From the NCBI GenBank assembly GCA_029565675.1, contig JAKQNP010000028.1:1-64000 (forward strand): a DNA stretch of 64,000 nucleotides, written 5' to 3'. This document shows positions 25,709 through 33,938 of the stretch, piece after piece. This DNA comes from a bacterium (GTDB lineage: Bacteria; Zhuqueibacterota; Zhuqueibacteria; Residuimicrobiales; Oceaniaggregativiventaceae). The notes beneath the pieces are model-generated. The model worked only from the letters and a program-made list of their open reading frames with translations. It was not told the origin of the DNA and made no database searches. Position 1 is the first letter of the stretch; each line of letters opens with the position of its first letter. The position numbers and the translations under genes are program-made.

Positions 25709-27736
25709 TTATACCACTTCGTACTCCGGCACCGCGCCTCGATCAAAGATTTTCACCTCGGCGCTGCGGCCCTGGCGGCTGATGCGGATGCGCCAATAAT
25801 CGCCCTTCTTTTCGATGTTGATCTCGGGTATCTTTTCATCACTTCGCAACGGACAGCCGGCCATCAGCAGCAAAGCTGATTTTGCTTTCTTTTTTGTGCC
25901 GATCTCGACAAACGGGTAAACGCCCTCTCCGACCGGGATGGGCAGAGTTTGAAGCTCGACCTGCAAATTTTCGCTGCCGGCGACCATGCCGGCAAACCTC
26001 GCCAGCGGCCGCTGAATGACGAATCGACGGCCGTCGATTTTGGCGCCACCCTCACTGTCCTGATTTTCGATGTGCCAACGCGCGCTGAACAAGGACCGAT
26101 CGTGCTTTTTGATCAATTTGTCCACAACCACTACCGCCGGCAAATCGAGCAGCACGATGACGGAACGTGTGACCGACTCGACGTCCGGATTGACCAGTGC
26201 ATAGGCCTGGGTTGCATCGCTGGCCCAGTAATGGAAAGTGCCCTGATCGTCCGTTCGCAGAATTTTCGCCTCGGCTTTGGATGGATTGGTCCCTTCCATT
26301 CCATCATGATATTGATGGCCCTGGCCGTCGATCAACACGCAGTTGTGCGCCGGCGAAGTGCGCAGCATCCAGGCCGGATGTTGATGATCATAAGGCGGAT
26401 GTTTCACATCATTGAGCAGCACCTCGCTGTAGGCTTTAAGCAGCACGGAATTGCGGTCCGCGTTTTCGTGGTTGCTGGGTTTGCCGCTGCGCATCGCCAC
26501 CACCAGGTCGTCTTTTTCAAAGCCAGTGCGGCTGATCACCCAGTCGAGATCGAGGTGGTGCAGCTGCCGTTGCGCTTTTGGCGGCTCGGGATTGACCGTG
26601 TTGTCGTACCAGATCAGAGAAAAGTGGTTGTGGCTGCGGGCAAATTTCTCCGCAACATATTGCGACAAACCATCCCGCGAGCGCGAAGCGATCCAGAACC
26701 CGATCCCGGAGTCGAAACTGGTGCCGCTGTCGCCGAAATTGACACAATAGGGATCGTGACCCTCGTGCGGCATCTGCAGCGCGAGCATAAAACGCATCAT
26801 GCCGGCATAATTGGCATCATCGAAAAGCTCGGCCAGTTTTTTGCGCTTCAGAACCTCGACACACAAGGCCATATGGCTGGCGGTATAGCTCCAATAGCCC
26901 GATCCCTCGTCATAACTGCCGTCGGGGAAGAAGAGCTTGACAAATTGCTTATAGCTGTGGGTGACCATCTCGAGCCATCGAGCGGTGCGGTCGTCTTTGC
27001 CGAGCAGAGCGGCGGTGCCGACCGCCAATGCGCCGACAGGTACCATTTTGAGGTTGGTGCGGTCGAGGATGATCGGCCATCGCCGCATGTCGCGCACGGT
27101 AAAAAAGCTGCTCTCCGGGTCATACCCCCAACCGACCACCCGGTCCGGATACCGCATGCCGTACAGCGCGTTGTAGCATGGCTCGCACCCCTTGTCAGCC
27201 ATCTGGCGCACCATCTCTTCCCTCTCATCCTTGCTGAGCAGATCGCCGAGCCAGTCGTAAGCCAGACTCATGGCGATGAGCGAACCGGGAGCGCGTTGCA
27301 GACCGATAATGTCTTTGCCCGCTTCCATGTGATAATCCCATTTCCTGAACTGCAGCAGTTTTTGCACGGCCATATGGGCCAGTTCACCGCGTTCCGGTTC
27401 CTCGGTTAGCAAATAGACAAATGCCTCGCGTTCGAGTATTTGATAGGCACGCGCGATATGATGGATATGGTTGTTGAGTTGGAGCTCCTGCAGCAAAAAT
27501 TTGCGGTCAGCAGCGATATCAGCGGCGAGCACTTCCGCCCAATACTCTTTAAACATCGGCAACTCGGTGCGTTTGCGCAGCAGCGGCACCTCCTTGCTGG
27601 TAAAAAACAGATTCAGCGGAAAAGCAGAAGCGGAATCAGAGCATGCGCTGCTGCCCAGTTGACCCAACAACGGCAATGCTCCCATGGCCAGGACACTGCG
27701 GCGGATAAAATCCCGCCGATCGATGGTGCGGTTCAT
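25709..27736 (-). CDS. Heparinase II/III-like polysaccharide lyase with twin-arginine signal
   Basis: 675 aa. The N-terminus has a Tat motif (RRDFIRRSVLAMGALPLLG, from residue 7) and a possible lipobox SSAC at about 29-32, so it is exported folded and may be membrane-anchored. Residues about 60-380 are an alpha-helical toroid (e.g. FFPDGSYDEGSGYWSYTASH), and the C-terminal half is a beta-sandwich with MRSGKPSNHENADRNS and TSPAHNCVLIDG, the place where this family carries its catalytic-region His/Asn motif. It cleaves uronic-acid-containing polysaccharides by beta-elimination if active. ATG 27736 has GGAGTGGGT upstream. It is divergent from two paralogues at 27963 and 30368. The substrate is not identifiable. 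Confidence 0.85.
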   Translation of the reverse strand: MNRTIDRRDFIRRSVLAMGALPLLGQLGSSACSDSASAFPLNLFFTSKEVPLLRKRTELPMFKEYWAEVLAADIAADRKFLLQELQLNNHIHHIARAYQILEREAFVYLLTEEPERGELAHMAVQKLLQFRKWDYHMEAGKDIIGLQRAPGSLIAMSLAYDWLGDLLSKDEREEMVRQMADKGCEPCYNALYGMRYPDRVVGWGYDPESSFFTVRDMRRWPIILDRTNLKMVPVGALAVGTAALLGKDDRTARWLEMVTHSYKQFVKLFFPDGSYDEGSGYWSYTASHMALCVEVLKRKKLAELFDDANYAGMMRFMLALQMPHEGHDPYCVNFGDSGTSFDSGIGFWIASRSRDGLSQYVAEKFARSHNHFSLIWYDNTVNPEPPKAQRQLHHLDLDWVISRTGFEKDDLVVAMRSGKPSNHENADRNSVLLKAYSEVLLNDVKHPPYDHQHPAWMLRTSPAHNCVLIDGQGHQYHDGMEGTNPSKAEAKILRTDDQGTFHYWASDATQAYALVNPDVESVTRSVIVLLDLPAVVVVDKLIKKHDRSLFSARWHIENQDSEGGAKIDGRRFVIQRPLARFAGMVAGSENLQVELQTLPIPVGEGVYPFVEIGTKKKAKSALLLMAGCPLRSDEKIPEINIEKKGDYWRIRISRQGRSAEVKIFDRGAVPEYEVV

Positions 27737-27889
27737 ACCCACTCCTTTCATGAATGCGGATCTATTTTCAATTCTCCTGAACTTGCGCATCCGGAGACCG
27801 TAAATTCTATTGTGTGTTGCTCCCTTTTCAGATTATAAACAAGATGGACTTCAAAGTCAAGATTTGCTTTGGCTGACGGCCATTTGTGC

Positions 27890-27918
27890 TTGTGTTCTCC
27901 TGCCGGATTGACTATATT
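27890..27918 (+). promoter_or_regulatory. Candidate promoter for the tandem lyases
   Basis: TTGTGT at 27890-27895 and TATATT at 27913-27918 with a 17-base spacer. The predicted transcription start falls on the palindrome at 27921-27941. Confidence 0.4.
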
Positions 27919-27920
27919 TA

Positions 27921-27941
27921 AACTCTGGCAAAACCAGAGTT
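27921..27941 (+). promoter_or_regulatory. Perfect palindrome/hairpin with T-run in the lyase leader
   Basis: AACTCTGG-CAAAA-CCAGAGTT, then GTTTTTT, then the ribosome site GGAGG and ATG 27963. It looks like an intrinsic terminator yet sits inside the leader of the gene, with no upstream + strand gene to terminate. It may be an attenuator, a 5'-stabilising stem, or a repressor operator overlapping the start of transcription. Confidence 0.6.
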
Positions 27942-27962
27942 GTTTTTTATGGAGGTTTTACC

Positions 27963-30347
27963 ATGCGCCGACCCGCGTGGATTCTTGTGCTCATTCTGAT
28001 TCATCTCTTGCCCGGCACTGCCAAACCGCAAAAAGAACCGCTGATCACCCGTTATTCCGAACTCTATCACATCGGCGAGCAGTGGTTTTGCCCTCTTTGC
28101 GACCAACCGGTCGACAACAGCGACCGGTCAGGCATCGATCCGGCGCTCTTTCTGTCCGAATGGCACGACACCTTCCTGGACAGCGCTTATTTTTCCTCAA
28201 AGATCAACCACATCAGCGATGACGAGCTGTTGCGCTCTTTGCGCTTGCCGCCGGCGACAACCGCGCTGCTCGCCAACACTCCGTCAAATGAAGCCGGCCC
28301 TTGGCTGAAGCGCCACTTTTCCCGCCGGCCCGATAACCGCCGTCTCTATGAATACGATGCCCGCCAGAACACCCCGTTTGTAACCATCGAAGAATTTCTG
28401 CAGGCTGTGCAAGGCGATTCCAGCCGCCGCCAGGCAATCATCGCGGCGGCGCGCACCGTTGCCGACCCTGACAGCGGCTTTATGATCGGCGGTTTGCGCT
28501 TTTCCAATCAAGTCGACTTAAACGCCGACTGGCCGACTGGCTCGGAATTCGGTCTTCATTACTGCCGATTTTTCACCGACCTGCTCAGCGGCTATCTGGT
28601 GACCAGCGATTCCCATTTCGGCCAGAGTTTTGAAAATCTGTTCAACCAGTGGTATGCACAACGCAATTCGGTGCAACAAAAAGAACGCGGCCCGAACATC
28701 AAATCACGCCATGTCATCTGGTATGAACTCGGCCTGGGCAATCGCCTGCCCCGCTTGATCGATTCCTATCGCGTCTACCGCAGCCGCCTGACTCCCGAAA
28801 CCCATATGCGCCTGCTCAAAACCTTTCTCGGTTCCGGCCGCTGGCTCTACGAATGCTTGCACCGCACCCCCTTTCATCCCTACAACTGGCAGGTGCAGAC
28901 AGCCATGACGCTTGCCTATCTGGCGGTGCTCTTTCCGGAATTCACCGAATCCGACGCCTGGTTGCAGGAAAGCCGGCGCAACATGGCCCTCCATTTCGAG
29001 CGCGACATCCTGGCAGACGGCGGTTATGTCGAGCGCACCGGCAGTTACACGCGTTATGCCTTTGACATGTTTTATCGCTACATGCGCCTGTTCCATCTGT
29101 TTCACAACGACACCGAGTTCTTTCGCCGTGGCTTGCCGCAGCTCGAAAAAATGATGGAATTCACCGCTCTGACCACGGCACCCACCGGCGTCAATTGTCC
29201 GTTCAACGACTCGCGGCGCGGCACGGATCTGGCCGAACTGCTGGCCGAAATGGGGCTCTTTTTCAATCGTCCCGATTTTATCGCCGCCGCCGCGCCGGCC
29301 CTTGACTCCACACAGATTCAGGCGCTGCGGATAAAACCCCAAAATCCGGTTGCAACCTCCACCCTGTTCCCGGATTCAAAATTTGCCGTCATGCGCGACA
29401 GTTGGCATCCAAACGCCTGTTTCATGCTCATCAATTATGGACCGTTTGCCAACCACGGTCATTATGACATTTTGGATTTCGAAGCGTTCGCCAATGGAGT
29501 GCCGATTGCCGTCGACGCCGGCATCGGGTCACAGGGATACAGCGATCCGCGCCATGTCGAGTGGTACAAGCACTCGCGCAGTCACAACATGGTGACCATC
29601 GATGATGCCGCCTGCGCCAAGCGCGGAATCAGCGGCCGCGATGTGGTTTGGTATGCCGGTGAGCACATCGACTATTTTGGCGCCTCCCATGACGGCTATC
29701 TCGCCTATCAGAACGCCGTCTGCCATCGCCGCATTGCTTTTGTGCACAGCGACTATTGGCTGATCCTCGATCAGGTCAACACCGCTACCCCGGATAAAAT
29801 CCTGGACTGTAATTTCCACACACCGCTGTCCATGCGCAAGAGAGCCGACGGCTTTATCTCTGTCGACCGGCCCGGCGCGGCGATTCTGCTGCCCAAAGCC
29901 GATGCCGAACAAATTGAACTCCTGCAGCAAAGCGGACCGGCAGACCTCAACGCTATCGAAGCGGTTGGCCATCGCGATATCGATTGGCTGATCTTGCGCC
30001 GCCTCTCACAGGCCGACTCCAGCCGCGATCGCTTTGCCGTGCTCATCTATCCGCTCAAGGCCGACACCACCGCCGCCGTGCCTTTGTTCGAGCAGGTGCC
30101 GGAACAGGATCCTGCGGTTTTGGCTTATAGGGTCAAAACACCGACTGGCACAGACCTGCTGCTCTTTTCCGACGGCCGGCCGCGCAGCTTCAGCTGCGGC
30201 ATCGAAGGCGATTTTCATTTTGCCTGGTTGCGGATGACCGATGACCGGCCACAAGCTCTTGCAGTCGTCGGGGCGACCCACATCAACTGGCCCGGCATCT
30301 GGCAACAGGCCTGGCCGGTCCGTAATGATTTTGAAACCGTTTTTTAA
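27963..30347 (+). CDS. Secreted heparinase II/III-like lyase A (tandem paralogue 1)
   Basis: 794 aa. Signal peptide about 1-20. The mature N-terminus has GEQWFCPLCDQPVDN with a CxxC pair. A helical domain of about 350 residues follows, including RTPFHPYNWQVQTAM and DGGYVERTGSYTRYAF (heparinase/alginate-lyase toroid), then the beta-sandwich with NYGPFANHGHYDILDFEAF and SRSHNMVTID, the family's active-site region (His/Tyr). It should act in the periplasm or outside on an acidic glycan. GGAGG lies seven bases before ATG. The next gene, 20 bases on, is a close paralogue, so the two are co-transcribed. Confidence 0.9.
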   Translation: MRRPAWILVLILIHLLPGTAKPQKEPLITRYSELYHIGEQWFCPLCDQPVDNSDRSGIDPALFLSEWHDTFLDSAYFSSKINHISDDELLRSLRLPPATTALLANTPSNEAGPWLKRHFSRRPDNRRLYEYDARQNTPFVTIEEFLQAVQGDSSRRQAIIAAARTVADPDSGFMIGGLRFSNQVDLNADWPTGSEFGLHYCRFFTDLLSGYLVTSDSHFGQSFENLFNQWYAQRNSVQQKERGPNIKSRHVIWYELGLGNRLPRLIDSYRVYRSRLTPETHMRLLKTFLGSGRWLYECLHRTPFHPYNWQVQTAMTLAYLAVLFPEFTESDAWLQESRRNMALHFERDILADGGYVERTGSYTRYAFDMFYRYMRLFHLFHNDTEFFRRGLPQLEKMMEFTALTTAPTGVNCPFNDSRRGTDLAELLAEMGLFFNRPDFIAAAAPALDSTQIQALRIKPQNPVATSTLFPDSKFAVMRDSWHPNACFMLINYGPFANHGHYDILDFEAFANGVPIAVDAGIGSQGYSDPRHVEWYKHSRSHNMVTIDDAACAKRGISGRDVVWYAGEHIDYFGASHDGYLAYQNAVCHRRIAFVHSDYWLILDQVNTATPDKILDCNFHTPLSMRKRADGFISVDRPGAAILLPKADAEQIELLQQSGPADLNAIEAVGHRDIDWLILRRLSQADSSRDRFAVLIYPLKADTTAAVPLFEQVPEQDPAVLAYRVKTPTGTDLLLFSDGRPRSFSCGIEGDFHFAWLRMTDDRPQALAVVGATHINWPGIWQQAWPVRNDFETVF

Positions 30348-30367
30348 TCCAAACAAAAGGAATGGCC

Positions 30368-32749
30368 ATGCGACGATCAGTTGTTGTGTTTATCACGCTT
30401 TTATCTCTGTTGGCGCTGATTTCCTGCAGCAAAAAAGAAACCGGCCCGGAAATCAGCCTCTATTCCGATATCTATCAGGTCGGAGAGCAATGGTTCTGCC
30501 CTCTGTGCAACCAGCCGGTGGAAAACGGCGATCGTTCCAAAATCGATCCCAACCTCTACTTGTCCGAATGGCACGACATCTTTCTGGATGCCGACACTTT
30601 CGATAAAAAAATCAATCACATTTCGGATCGCGAGCTGGTCAGTTCCTTTGCCACGGCGCTGAGCGGCCAAACCCTTGGCGACTCGCTGAAGGCGCTGCTG
30701 GACTATTTTACCCGGCGGTCCGATCTGCCGCGCTATTACTTTTACGATGCAGCCGCACAGATACCCTTTATTCCACTGGCGCAGTTTATCGAGCAAGTGA
30801 ACGGTGACTCGCTGCGCCGGGCAAAACTCATCGCCGACGCCCAGGCAGTTGCGCACCCGGACAGCGGTTATACCATCGGCGGCCATTATTTCGGTTGGAC
30901 CATCGATTTCATGCACCCCTGGCAAGGAATTTCGGATTACAGCGTGCACAGTCTGCACTTTTTGCAACCGCTGGTGGCTGCCTATCACATCACCGGAGAT
31001 GAATTCTATCTGCACAGCTTTGAGGATATTTTTAATCAGTGGTATGAACAGAAAGACCGGATCGTCCATCAATGGGGGCCGATGGATAAAAAGGTCTACG
31101 GCGTGATCTGGTATGAACTGGGTCTGGATGGCCGTATCTGCCGGCATATCGATGCATTGCGCGCTTTCGGCGACCGCCTGCAACCCGAGACACGCGTGCG
31201 CCTGTTGAAGATGATCCTCGGCTCGGCGCGCTGGCTGCAAGAATGCCTATCGCGCACTCCCTTTCACCCCTACAATTGGCAGGTGCACACCGCCACTTCT
31301 TTGACCTATGCGGGCTTGGCCTTTCTCGAATTTACCGAAGCGCCCATTTGGCTTACAACTGCAAAAGAAAACATGGAAAAACACTTTGTCAACGATATCC
31401 TGGGCGACGGCGGCCACAACGAGCGCAGCGGCGGTTATACCCAGTACACCTTTGGCATGCTGCACCGCTATCTGCTCATCCGCCAATATTTCGCCGGCGA
31501 CCAGGATTCTTATGACCGCTGGATGCCGCGGCTGGAAAAGTTGATGGAGTTTACCGCCCTCAATCTGGCGCCCACTGGCGTCAATTGCCCGTTTAACGAC
31601 TGTGGCCGCGGTACTTCCCTGGCAAACCTGCTGCTCGGCATGGGAGAGTTGTTCAACCGGGGCGACTTTGTCGGCGCCGCATCGCCGGCGCTGGATCCGG
31701 CAAAGGTTGCTGCCGCGCAAGTGCGGCCGCGCACCCCCGAGACGAAGTCCAAACTCTTTCCCGACTCCAAATATGCGGTCATGCGCACCGGCTGGAACCC
31801 GGAAAGCTATTTCATGATGATCAATTACGGACCGTTCGCCAACCACGCGCACTATGATATCCTCGATTTTGAAATCTTTGCCAACGGCATCCCCCTGGCT
31901 GTCGATGCCGGCATCGGCGTCAAGGGCTACAGCGATCCCATCCACGTCTCCTGGTATAAAGGCTCAGAATCGCACAACATGCTGACCGTGGACGAAGCCA
32001 TCTGCGTCAAACGCGATATCGAAGGCGAAGGAGTGGTCTGGGCGGCGCAGGACTTTTGCGACTATTTTCGCGCCTCCCATAGAGGCTATCAGCGCTACCA
32101 CAGCGCCGTTTGCCGGCGGGATTTTGCTTTTGTGCGCGACGCGTACTGGTTGATCATTGATCAGGTCAGCACGCCGAAAAGCGGGCAAAAGCTCGATTGG
32201 CACCTGCATTCGCCCCTGACGCTGAAACAAGACGGCGCGGCATTTGTGTCTGAACAACGCCCCGGCGCGCTCTTTTTATTGACCCCGGAAGGCGCCCAAA
32301 CGTGCCGGATTCTCCACCGCCAGGCCCCGGCGGATCTGCGCGGCATCGAGGGTGAACCGGACAACCGCGAGATCGACTGGTTGACCTTGCGCAAGCAGTC
32401 GAAAGCCGACTCAACCCAGGACCGTTTTGCTGTGCTGATCTTTCCGCTGGCTGCTTCGGCCGGTCCAGATCCGGAGGACCAGGTCGATTTCCAGGAACTG
32501 CAATCGCCTGACCCGTCGGTGCGGATGTTCCAGGTCACCACTGCTGATTTCCAGGATCTGTTGATCTTCAGCGACGGCAAAATACGCCGCTTTGCGCCAA
32601 ACATCGAAAGCGATTTCCTGTTCGCCTGGCTTCGCTCGGTCGCAGATGCACCTGCTCAGGTCAGCGCCGTCGGAATGACCCAATTGAAATGGGGTGAACA
32701 GCTCGATATCCGGTTGGCCGGCCGCAGCGATTTCGAACAAAAATTCTAG
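30368..32749 (+). CDS. Heparinase II/III-like lipoprotein lyase B (tandem paralogue 2)
   Basis: 793 aa. The signal peptide ends in LLALISC (lipobox, Cys20), so unlike its neighbour it is likely anchored to a membrane. After this the sequence runs parallel to lyase A: GEQWFCPLCNQPVEN, SEWHDIFLDA, RTPFHPYNWQVHTA, NYGPFANHAHYDILDFEIF (HAHYD where A has HGHYD) and SESHNMLTVD. ATG 30368 has AAAAGGA seven bases upstream; the in-frame ATG at 30362 is too close to it. The shared layout shows a tandem duplication followed by divergence in localisation. Possibly one enzyme is secreted and the other surface- or periplasm-bound on the same substrate. Confidence 0.9.
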   Translation: MRRSVVVFITLLSLLALISCSKKETGPEISLYSDIYQVGEQWFCPLCNQPVENGDRSKIDPNLYLSEWHDIFLDADTFDKKINHISDRELVSSFATALSGQTLGDSLKALLDYFTRRSDLPRYYFYDAAAQIPFIPLAQFIEQVNGDSLRRAKLIADAQAVAHPDSGYTIGGHYFGWTIDFMHPWQGISDYSVHSLHFLQPLVAAYHITGDEFYLHSFEDIFNQWYEQKDRIVHQWGPMDKKVYGVIWYELGLDGRICRHIDALRAFGDRLQPETRVRLLKMILGSARWLQECLSRTPFHPYNWQVHTATSLTYAGLAFLEFTEAPIWLTTAKENMEKHFVNDILGDGGHNERSGGYTQYTFGMLHRYLLIRQYFAGDQDSYDRWMPRLEKLMEFTALNLAPTGVNCPFNDCGRGTSLANLLLGMGELFNRGDFVGAASPALDPAKVAAAQVRPRTPETKSKLFPDSKYAVMRTGWNPESYFMMINYGPFANHAHYDILDFEIFANGIPLAVDAGIGVKGYSDPIHVSWYKGSESHNMLTVDEAICVKRDIEGEGVVWAAQDFCDYFRASHRGYQRYHSAVCRRDFAFVRDAYWLIIDQVSTPKSGQKLDWHLHSPLTLKQDGAAFVSEQRPGALFLLTPEGAQTCRILHRQAPADLRGIEGEPDNREIDWLTLRKQSKADSTQDRFAVLIFPLAASAGPDPEDQVDFQELQSPDPSVRMFQVTTADFQDLLIFSDGKIRRFAPNIESDFLFAWLRSVADAPAQVSAVGMTQLKWGEQLDIRLAGRSDFEQKF

Positions 32750-32899
32750 CAGCTGCCACAAGGAACAAACCGGCAACAGATTGAAACTGCAATTCGCAGA
32801 CCGGAACAGAATCGGCTGTAGCTCAGTCGCTCAATATTCTGAGCAAAAACGAGACAAAAAGCGGCATCACTCATGGGTTTGAACAGAGGAGAATAAAAA

Positions 32900-33889
32900 A
32901 TGCAAGTTGTCCGACTGGGACAAACCGATCTGAAGGTTTCGCGTATCGGGCTGGGCTGCTGGGCGTTTTCCGGTGTCGACACCTGGGGTGAGCAGGATCG
33001 ATCTGATGCGATCCGAACCGTGCACGCCGCCCTGGATGCAGGGATCAATTTCTTCGATACAGCCGAAGCGTATGGAGATGGTGAATCGGAACAGGTGCTT
33101 GGGCAAGCCCTGGCCGGCCGGCGGCACGAAGCGATCATCGCTTCCAAGGTGCGATTCGCCAACCTCAGGCGCGCGGATCTCATCGCCGCCTGCGAGCGCA
33201 GTTTGCGCAATCTGCGCACAGATGTCATCGATCTCTATCAGGTCCATTGGCCCAATCGCGAAGTCGATATCGCCGAAACTGGTGCAGCGCTCCTGGAACT
33301 GCAAAAACAGGGCAAAATCCGTTTCATCGGTGTTTCCAATTTTGGCATGCAGGACCTGCAGGAATTCATCGAGCACTGCCCCTGCGCAACCGATCAAGTT
33401 CCCTACAATTTGCTCTGGCGGGCGATCGAGTACCGCATATTGCCCGCCTGCCTCGAGCACAACATCGGTGTATTGGCCTACAGCCCGTTGGCGCAGGGAT
33501 TGTTGACGGGCAAGTTTTTTTCTGCGGAAGATGTGCCTGAAGAGCGTCGAAGGACGAGGTTTTTTTCACCTGACCGGCCGCTGGCCAGACATGGGGATCA
33601 AGGATGCGAGAAAGAGGTCTTTGCGGCGATCGATCGACTTCGCCGGATCTGTGACGAAATCGGTCAACCCATGGCAAAAACAGCGTTGGCCTGGCTCTTG
33701 TATCAACCGGGAGTCACCGCGGTGTTGGCCGGCGCCCGCAAACCCGAACAACTGCGGCTGAATGCCGACGCAGATGCGTTGCAGCTGGACAAAGAGCTTC
33801 TCGATCAAATGGATCGAGCCACGCAAGAGATCAAGATCACCATTGGTGACAACCCGGATATGTGGGAATCCGAATCGCGCTATCGATAA
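32900..33889 (+). CDS. Aldo/keto reductase
   Basis: 329 aa. The TIM-barrel family motifs are intact: Asp53 and Tyr58 in FFDTAEAYGD, Lys83 in ASKV, and His116 in YQVHWPN make the catalytic tetrad, and YSPLAQGLLTGKF and AGARKPEQL belong to the NADPH-binding part. It lacks a signal peptide, so it is cytoplasmic and NADP(H)-dependent. GAGGAG lies eight bases before ATG. It is the third + strand gene after the two lyases (150-base gap) and faces a sodium/solute symporter gene. It may reduce an unsaturated or keto sugar released from lyase products; that is inferred from context. Confidence 0.92.
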   Translation: MQVVRLGQTDLKVSRIGLGCWAFSGVDTWGEQDRSDAIRTVHAALDAGINFFDTAEAYGDGESEQVLGQALAGRRHEAIIASKVRFANLRRADLIAACERSLRNLRTDVIDLYQVHWPNREVDIAETGAALLELQKQGKIRFIGVSNFGMQDLQEFIEHCPCATDQVPYNLLWRAIEYRILPACLEHNIGVLAYSPLAQGLLTGKFFSAEDVPEERRRTRFFSPDRPLARHGDQGCEKEVFAAIDRLRRICDEIGQPMAKTALAWLLYQPGVTAVLAGARKPEQLRLNADADALQLDKELLDQMDRATQEIKITIGDNPDMWESESRYR

Positions 33890-33897
33890 TCCGCCAA

Positions 33898-33932
33898 GGG
33901 GCGATGGCTGCACAAGCGATCATCGCCCCTTT
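33898..33932. terminator. Bidirectional terminator between reductase and symporter
   Basis: GGGGCGAT (33898-33905) pairs with ATCGCCCC (33922-33929), followed by TTT. It lies between convergent genes and could end both transcripts. Confidence 0.7.
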
Positions 33933-33938
33933 ATGGGA

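Noticed and set aside
32815-32850. tRNA-like D-arm (GCTGTAGCTCAGTCG)
   Set aside because: No anticodon or T-arm follows; the gap is a short leader before the reductase gene.
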